Assembly: GCA_002286855.1 (NCBI GenBank)
Contig: NRSV01000017.1
Coordinates: 413,475 to 477,474, forward strand
Direction: 5' to 3'
Source of the DNA: Bipolaris cookei
Taxonomy: Eukaryota > Ascomycota > Dothideomycetes > Pleosporales > Pleosporaceae
Length of the DNA stretch: 64,000 nt
Within the stretch, counting starts at the first letter, position 1, and each line of letters begins with the position of its first letter. Below, in pieces: positions 57,269-64,000 of this stretch. A program made the translations under genes and the position numbers. A model generated the notes under the pieces. It had not been told where the DNA came from and did not search any database. It worked only from the letters and a program-made list of their open reading frames with translations.

Positions 57269-58416
57269 TCACGCCCCATAAACATCTATCCCCAACTTCT
57301 TCAGCTTATTACAATTCTTCAACTCCATATTCCTCGCCTTATTCATAGCCTCCATGTCAACCGAGAACCAGCCTTGGGCATCCTCCATAAGCTGTCTCTG
57401 CTTGTATTTCTCGGACTGACACCTCGTGTTTGTAATATGGACGTACTGCTGCTCGGCCACTTCATCGAGCTTGCGCCATTTTTTAGGAGTGTAGTCGTGG
57501 ACGTCCTTGGGATTAACGTAGTAATCGACTTTTATGCGAGAGGAGACGCGCTTGAGTGTGTTGGGTGTGCGGGGGGTTTCGAAGACGAGGTTGGGACCTG
57601 CGGATGTGGAGGGAGAGCTGGAGAAGAAGGAGGAGAGGAGGGGAAGGACGAAGAGGAAGAGGAGGGGCAGGAGGTTCGCAAAGGCGGAGGAGAGGTTTTG
57701 TTGGCCTTCGGAGCCGGGAGGCGCGGCGGTGCCGGGGCGCCTGCGTGGGTGGCCGCCGCCAAATTGGTGGACGCGGATTCCTGGGCCACCGCCGAGGTTG
57801 AAGACAAAGCCTGGGCCGGTGTCCATGCCGCCTGCGTTGCATGTTAGTTTACAGCATCTTTTGGGACTGTGATACCACTGTCAAGCACAGTGTCTCGGAT
57901 AGTGCTGGACATACCGAAAGGCCCTCCGAAAGCGCCGCCAAAGAATTGTCTAAACAGTTCCTCTGGTGTCATCTCCTCCTCAAAGCCGGCCGGCCCTCTC
58001 CTTGCAAATCCATTTCCAAACGGACTCGGGCCTCCGCCACCACTCGCTCCCGCTGCAGCCCGCGGATCGAACCTTGCATCAGGATCCAATCCAAACTGGT
58101 CGTACTTCTTCTTCTTATCTGGGTCACTCAGCACCTGGAATGCCTTGCTGACCAACTTAAACGCCTCGTCTGCACCGTCATATCCATTCTTGTCCGGATG
58201 CGTAAGTAATGAGAGTTTGCGGTATGCCTTCTTAATGTCCGAATCTGAACAGGTGGCTTTAACTTCTTCAAGCCCGAGGATCTTGTAGTAAGCGGTTGGC
58301 GCGCATTGCTTGATACGTATTACGGCAGCTTTTTGCTCCACGGTGAAGGCTCGGCCGGCGCTGCCATCGTGATGTTCCCGCGATTTGGCGTCGGAGCCAG
58401 AGGTTTTGCCTGACAT
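57269..58416 (-). CDS. HLJ1: ER membrane DnaJ protein (HLJ1/DNAJB12-like)
   Basis: Two exons, 58416-57915 and 57831-57269, with an 83-nt intron, give 354 aa. The J domain lies at about residues 40-110 with the HPD motif in LLTHPDKNGYDGADEAFK. A G/F-rich stretch follows (GGGGPSPFGNGF, FFGGAFGGPFG), then a single membrane segment (LLPLLFLFVLPLLSSFF) and a C-terminal DUF1977-like domain with YYVNPKDVHDYTPKKWRKLD and a Cys-containing end. HLJ1 and DNAJB12/14 are tail-side-anchored ER co-chaperones that bring Hsp70 to ER-associated degradation, where UFD2 also works. The frame is open upstream to 58551, but MSGKTSG fits best as the start. Confidence 0.88.
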
Positions 58417-58853
58417 GTTGGCCGGAGGGCTGTTGTTGTGTGGGGTATGCGTGTGCTTTTGTAGACGAGGGAGATTAAGCCGCCGTGTGGGCAGCGGTGT
58501 TAGTGAAAAGCCTATGCGCAAGCAATAGATGGCTGGCTGATGTGATATCAAAAGTCGCCGTGTGTGTCTGGGTGCGGGAAACGAGTGGTGCGGAAGTGGC
58601 GGTGCGATGTTGTGGTTCGAGTCGTGGGTTAAAGCCGCTATCTGTTATTGAAGTTCGCGAGACCCGACGAGGCCAGTTGACCGAATCTAGGCTGGCACGG
58701 GCTGACGGTCCCACTTCCTGATCTAACGTCATTGAACTTCACCAATTCCTTGACTCTGGTCTCTTTGCGTAACTATCTCTATAAGAATTATACTCCTATC
58801 TATACATATAATCTGTCCATTATTGCCCTCTGCCTAATTTTGTAGCATCTACA
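58417..58853. promoter_or_regulatory. Bidirectional promoter region DnaJ/AIM19
   Basis: A 437-base gap lies between divergent starts. No specific element is recognised. Confidence 0.45.
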
Positions 58854-59415
58854 ATGCCTCAACCACCCAAACAGTCTGCGCTTCAATCCCTCCGGAATTG
58901 GGGAGGTACGTTTGTCATGTCTCTTTCCTGTTTCCAGCACTCACGTGCTTCACTCTGCGCATTGGCATCGGAATATGTACGAATCAAACTGGCTGACTCT
59001 TTACAGAAAACTCCGTACCACCTACGCTATTGGCTACGCTCATCACAGCCCAACATGCTCGGCCCTTCCAAGCTTTCCCTATGATGTTCCCACCAGTCTT
59101 GCTATTCTCATCATATCTGAATCTGAGCAACTACAAGACAGATTCAGCTGGTATCACCGCTGCATGGAGTGGACTATACGCTTTGCTTGCTATGCGGAGG
59201 AGTCAGGTATGTTTAGTTCTGCTACGGGTGAAGGGGTCACTCGCCACCTAGACCAATCTATGTTCACAAAGCTAACAAGAAAATAGGGTATCAGAAACAA
59301 GTTTACTGTACGGGGCGTGGTAAGGGGGGCATCATTGGCTCTTTGCGCACTCAATGTCGTAGGCTGCGGTTTGGCGTACACATTCGGCAAGCGTGAAAAG
59401 GAGGACAAAGAGTAA
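58854..59415 (+). CDS. AIM19: AIM19-like mitochondrial membrane protein
   Basis: Three exons, 58854-58905, 59007-59206 and 59287-59415, give 126 aa; introns are 101 and 80 nt. The start MPQPPKQSALQSLRNWGENS is followed by four hydrophobic stretches, with the conserved blocks ARPFQAFPMMFPPVLLFSSY, KTDSAGITAAWSGLYALLA and KFTVRGVVRGASLALCALNV. This matches the fungal AIM19 family (altered inheritance of mitochondria 19), a small mitochondrial protein of unknown molecular role. The gene is so split by introns that it is easily missed. Its stop is 165 bases from that of CEX1. Confidence 0.88.
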
Positions 59416-59579
59416 ACCCAAATTAGTGGTAATGAGTGTAACATACTGTATCCATCAGACCGTCATGACTCCAGGCTACACATCAGTATCGAAACAAGAA
59501 ATGTATAATTAAGCATCCTATCCTACAAGACGCCTTCGCTATGCTAAACAATCGTCGTCGTCTATAAGACACGAAACGA

Positions 59580-62130
59580 CTACCATGCATCGCCCCATCC
59601 TTCCTCTTCCTCCTCATTCGCCTTTGGCTTGTCCTTCTTGACCTCCTTCTTCGGTGCTACAACAACCTTCCTCGTTGCCGATCCTGTTGTGCTTGACCTT
59701 GCTCCAATTACAGGTCTGGATGCCTTGGCGGCTGGTGTAGTAGATTTGGTGAGACCTTTGGGTAGAGTATTCTTAATGGGTTTCTTGCCGTTCGATTGTG
59801 CTGCTAACCATCCCGCAAAGTCAGGCTCGCCCTTGTCATCAAACGTTGTTGTAGATGTTGGCTTTGATACTACTGGTGTGCCCCATGGATCCTCTTCCTC
59901 TTTCGGGTTGTCCTCTTCGTCAACAAACCCGCCCCAATCATTGTTGAAGTCTTCTGCCTCGTCATCAAAACCAGCGGCTGGATCTGGTGATGCAATGGTG
60001 GGTATAGATGCAGTGCTCTTGGCGCTGTGAAGCGTCATTCCTGGTTTACTTGCCAGCGGAACTGGTGGTTGAGTTGTAACAGCTGGAACAGAAGAGGGCC
60101 TTTGATCAGCGGTTCCGTTGGTTGCTGAGCCGGCTTGCATCTGTCCGCTTGTTGTTGCTAGCTTATTCGTGAAGCTCGAGATGGCCCAGCCAGCCCACGA
60201 AGTGTCGTTGGCTGGGGTCCCCATGCGCGGCGAAGATCCTCCACCAGCGGGAAGTCCTGGGGATGGCAGTACAGTCTCAGGCATGGTAGCAGCAAACTTA
60301 CGGATACGTGCAATGTACACATCAACAGATTTTTGAGCTTGGTCACGGACAAGTTTCTCTTTGTCCACAAGCGACGGGCACATAATCGGGAGAAGTTGCT
60401 TCGCGCAGTCTTCCTCGCTAAAAAGATCCGCAGTCGCAGCCAATGCCAGAAGGGCTGCGTTGCGTGCGTGCAAGAACGGATCGCGTAGTGCACGTGAGAA
60501 GGCGGCAGAGAGGACTTTAGCTCGACTCTGTCCGGGCATTAGCACGCTACCACTCCAAGCACATCTTGAATAAGCCTACACTTGCACCCAGGTTCCGCGC
60601 GATTTTGCCTAAACAAATCGTAGTATTCGTCCGGATACCAGGTTGCTCGTCATTGGCAGTTTTTGCTAGATAGCGAAGAAGCTCGCCATTGATGATTCGA
60701 TCTGAAAGTTTAGGCACTACCGTAAGAACGGCCTTTACTGTCTGTTCTCTGACCACAGGGGCAACATCTGAGAAGCCAGTAACCTTTTGAAGGTCAAAAC
60801 AAACTCCAAGATACTCTTGATGCGGCTTACCATTTGTGGAAAGATTTTATCGCTGACGAGTTTTTGTGGGAGATGATCGATCATCAGCGGTAGGTTGTCC
60901 AGGAGGCACACACGAATGCCTCGGTCAGGGTTAGCAAATAACCGTACCACAACCGGTGTGATTTGGGCCTCGTATTCTTCGTCTGAGAGCTTCTGCCCTA
61001 TCTGCATCACTGTACCAAATACTTTGGCACCTCCGCCCCCAAATTCTACTGACTTGAGCAGTTCGGGGAGTACCTTCATTTTGAAGAAATCAGCAGGAAA
61101 ATCGTCTGCGACCGCATCCAGCTTCCTGGTAAAAATTAGCATCTCTGGCCAAAGCGTTACCGCAGGGAAACCAACCCAAGCAACTCATTCCGCTCGTCCT
61201 CAGCTTTGAGACCTAGATTCTCGATATCATCCGTGACCTGAATCAACGGTGTTTGGAAAAACCCCCCTGCACGCTTTCCCTGATCCAAGAACTGGCTTAT
61301 ACTCATGCGTGCTTTAGGATTAGGATTAAGAAGGCGCTTATAGGATTGGTGCATGCTTGGAGGGATGCTCTTCATTTGCCCCAGCTGGTCGCTGCTGTTG
61401 TAGTTGCCACCAAAAACCTCAAAGATCAAAATACCAAAGTTGTATGCATCCAGGGCATGTGTTGGATTTTGCTTGACAACTTCCCATCCTCCTTTGGAAA
61501 CTTCTGGCGCCATGTATCGTGCTGCATCAGGTATGAGACCGCCATAGGTGGGTATGATGGAATCATCCTCCTTCACAGAGCTCAGCGCATCAAAGCCGCC
61601 CAGCTTCCACTCGCCACTTTCACTGAAGAAGATGGAGGCTGGACGGATGCAACCGTGTATGGATGCAGCGTCGGCATTTACGAACTTGAGCGTTTTTGCA
61701 ACGTTGTGCAGTCCCCATTTGGTAGTTTCCTCGGTCAGACTCCTTCTCTTTACATGCCAGCTGAGCGGGCTGAGTCGCTCTGTAGCGATGTATATGTATG
61801 TGTCGGTCTCGACGGTATCGAGGACTTTGACTACCCCTGGGTGGCGCAGGGTTCGTAACTTTCGGAGCGCATTGCGGGCGAGAGGCAGCCGAGACTTGTT
61901 TGCCGTTATGTCAAAAGAAAAGATGCTGCACTTGGAGCCGTCATCCTAGCCCCCAGTTGTCAACAGCCGTTCGCGTGTGTATTTGTGTGCAGATGTCTGG
62001 GCCATACTCGCTTTGTGCCATTGTGCAGCGTCCAGATGGAGTCGTTCAAGTCGACACGATCCCCAAATGTGTAGCCAAACGCTGGGCCTTTTGAAATTGC
62101 AGAAGCAACGGCGGACTTGAGAAAATCCAT
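59580..62130 (-). CDS. CEX1: SCYL1/CEX1-type pseudokinase with HEAT repeats
   Basis: Five exons, 62130-62008, 61945-61176, 61125-60831, 60783-60580 and 60527-59580, give 779 aa; introns are 62, 50, 47 and 52 nt. The start MDFLKSAVASAISKGPAFGY leads into a kinase fold at about residues 20-300 that lacks catalytic marks: the HRD loop reads IHGCIRPAS and DFG reads GGFDAL. HEAT-type helices follow (VVRLFANPDRGIRVCLLDNL, REQTVKAVLTVVPKLSD, RTNTTICLGKIARNLG), then an S/T/P-rich tail with acidic WGG/WGT motifs and the end EEEEEGWGDAW. Family members act in COPI traffic and tRNA export as scaffolds. The second intron's donor (GTTGGT) is weak; a GTAACG donor 15 nt on would keep the frame but leave a 35-nt intron. 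Confidence 0.9.
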
Positions 62131-62834
62131 GGCTACTGCGTGAGGCTAGTCGTGGCTCCGCCTGCGCTGCAAACAAAAAAGAGCGTAAGTGTTTGTCTCA
62201 ATGAAACCACGGGCGAGCACATGCGCCCAAAGGCCAGATGGATGCGCGCATGCCCCACCCGCGCGCCATGGGGGGGGATCTGCCCATCCATCACGTGATA
62301 ATGCGCTGTAGCCGTTCATCTTTACGACAATAAGGTTCCTGGCCGCCTTCGCTTCTCCACTTGCTCCGCGCTAGCCCGCTGTCAAATTCCGTGTCGCGTC
62401 TGCATGGCCACATCCAGGTCACTGTGCTTGCATTTTGTTCTTTTTTCATATGTGTTGTGCCCAACTTGTATTCCATCCACAGCGCGTCTCACCAGACTTA
62501 GCCCTATAGCCCAGGTAAGCTAAGTCCCACTACCGACCGACGCGTATCCCACATGCGTGATGAACACTGGTAAAAGGTTAGATTGCTGACCATTGTGACG
62601 GTTTGCCTTGCGGCTCTGTGGCATCCTGCATTCTGGCACATTCTGCTCGTGTGTGCTTGCCCGCAGTGGAACCGAAGGAGGAGCCTCCAATGGGGCGAAA
62701 TGCTGCTTTGTATAAAACTGAAAAGACCTGACGCGTTCTCCACTCCCGTGATTCACACTGTTCCTGCCTTGTAATAGAAAGCTAACCCGCATATACTGTG
62801 CTAGGTTCATTCTTTTTAATATTCAGCACTTCAG
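62131..62834. promoter_or_regulatory. Divergent upstream region CEX1/PHD gene
   Basis: A 704-base gap lies between divergent starts. No RNA gene or named element is seen. Confidence 0.45.
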
Positions 62835-64000
62835 ATGAGATACACCAAAGAAGAACGACAACTATCATATCTTAGCACGGGCAGCAACGTATCCGGACAT
62901 GACCGAGCCAGCTTGGATTCCCAGGATCCTCTATCAAAACCCAGTACTATCCTAAGTCGAAGGCAAACTCCTCGGCTGAGTGAAATATCACCACTCCTGC
63001 TCAAGCGTAAGCGTACAGCCTGCGACGAGCCACAGGTGAGACGAGATTCCTCAGGCTTGACAGGCCTCAGTGCGTCCAAGGATAGGTATTGTGCATGAGG
63101 TTGTTGTATCAAGGCTAAACTAATTCATCCTCGCAGCTTGCGTGGGCTGCCTGCCTTCTCAACAGGTGCGCAAAGCAACCGTGAATATCTCTCTAGGCAG
63201 TCACAAACTTTGCACTCTCTACAAGCATCTCCTGGTCATCATGCACCTAGAGAGCAAAGCCACAATGACTCCCTGATGCAAAAAGTTCGCGGTCCGTCAA
63301 AAGCGCCGTCAAAGTCGGAGTCCTCTTTCAAACCCACTTGCCGAGTATGCGACAAAACTACAGCCACAAGCTACAATCCGATTATCGCCTGTCCAGGATG
63401 CGCCAGAAAATATCATGACAGTTGTCGGAGACCTTCATTGACCCAAGGGGTTGGCTCGTAAGCTATCTTAGCGTTGTGCATTGAACAAAAACTAACAACA
63501 TTAGGCAACACTGGAGGTGTTCAATATGTTTAAGCGACACTGAAAAAGCTGCTACGCCCCTAGTGTCTTCGAAACCGGCCTCAATTAGATACTCTGCAGT
63601 TAGAGAGGTCTTTAAGCCGTGGAGCGCACGATCTCCAGCTGCGAACTCGTCTAGACTACCTGAGGAGACCACCGCTAATGAGCATGTCGATACTCGGGAT
63701 TTCCGTGCTAGTTCTCTAAGCGCAAGGAGTTTAGAAAGCTTAGATAGACCTAAGGAAGTCTCTGAGCCATCTCCCCAACCTGAGCTCCTTGACCTCTCAA
63801 ACAGTCTAAGAACACGTATGTACCGTTTGAGTCAGCCTGACAATCTTGATTCATCATCTCAGGGGCAAAACGTTGAAGCTCAAGTCAACATCACGGCTAC
63901 GAGTTCTTCAGTTCCAGTCCAGAATTCTACTCCCCCAATAGCTCCCTGCTCGGCTTGTCAGGTACGACCTTGCAACGAGAGTTCTCACTGGTATGCATGG
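62835..64000 (+). CDS. PHD-finger protein, 3' end beyond window
   Basis: Exons 62835-63085, 63137-63457 and 63505 onward join in frame with introns of 51 and 47 nt; the last frame stays open to the window end, so the gene is partial. The N-terminus is polar and serine-rich (MRYTKEERQLSYLSTGS). A PHD-type zinc finger is split by the second intron: CRVC, then CPGCARKYHDSC and, after the splice, HWRCSIC, giving the C4HC3 pattern with the conserved Trp. A long S/P-rich region follows, then CSACQ...C near the end, perhaps a second cysteine cluster or another intron site. PHD fingers commonly read histone H3 tails; the exact role is unknown. Confidence 0.75.

Overview
The window reads as a filamentous ascomycete chromosome, most likely a dothideomycete of the Pleosporales type. 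Genes are compact and carry short introns of about 42 to 180 bases, usually near 50, with GT donors, CTAAC/CTRAY-like branch sites and YAG acceptors. The gene set is typically fungal: RAD52, CCZ1, NDC1, PEP12, CEX1/SCYL1, AIM19 and fungal-type PNGase A. The one clear transposon, a Fot1/pogo element, carries nonsense codons of the kind left by repeat-induced point mutation (RIP). The species call is inference; no rRNA or barcode is present.

Layout. 1-10.1 kb: RAE1 mRNA export factor (+), RAD52 (-), a membrane-anchored polysaccharide deacetylase (-) and a mitochondrial DUF1279/FAM210-like protein (-). 10.1-20.1 kb: gene-poor, with a (GT)47 microsatellite, a trinucleotide repeat just before a small conserved-looking gene (94 aa), a PNGase A-like gene, then about 4 kb without a supportable gene. 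20.1-41 kb: an EamA/DMT transporter, an intron-containing tRNA-Asn(GTT), a five-exon RING protein with an unnamed central domain, a fungal N-terminal-domain protein, FMT1, CCZ1, UFD2, RHO1 and a GPI-type aspartic protease.

41.5-50.5 kb: an accessory, visibly AT-richer island of broken genes. It holds a pogo transposase with six in-frame stops, a fragment of a second pogo copy, a fungal rhodopsin/PTH11-like receptor with two stops, a cytochrome P450 with two stops, and an unknown gene with two stops. All can be read in one frame through plausible introns, so decay was by point mutation and not by frameshift. A 33-base sequence occurs once near each edge of the island in direct orientation, differing by three transitions.

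50.5-64 kb: dense housekeeping genes in divergent and convergent pairs: NDC1/PEP12, MVD1/heme lyase, HLJ1-like DnaJ/AIM19, CEX1, and a PHD-finger gene cut by the window end. Together the intact genes serve nuclear pore and mRNA export (RAE1, NDC1), endosome/vacuole fusion (CCZ1, PEP12), ER quality control (UFD2, HLJ1-like), mitochondrial function (FMT1, heme lyase, AIM19, DUF1279) and cell-wall or surface functions (RHO1, deacetylase, aspartic protease). Exon joins were worked out by eye from splice motifs and reading frame; no search or transcript data were available.
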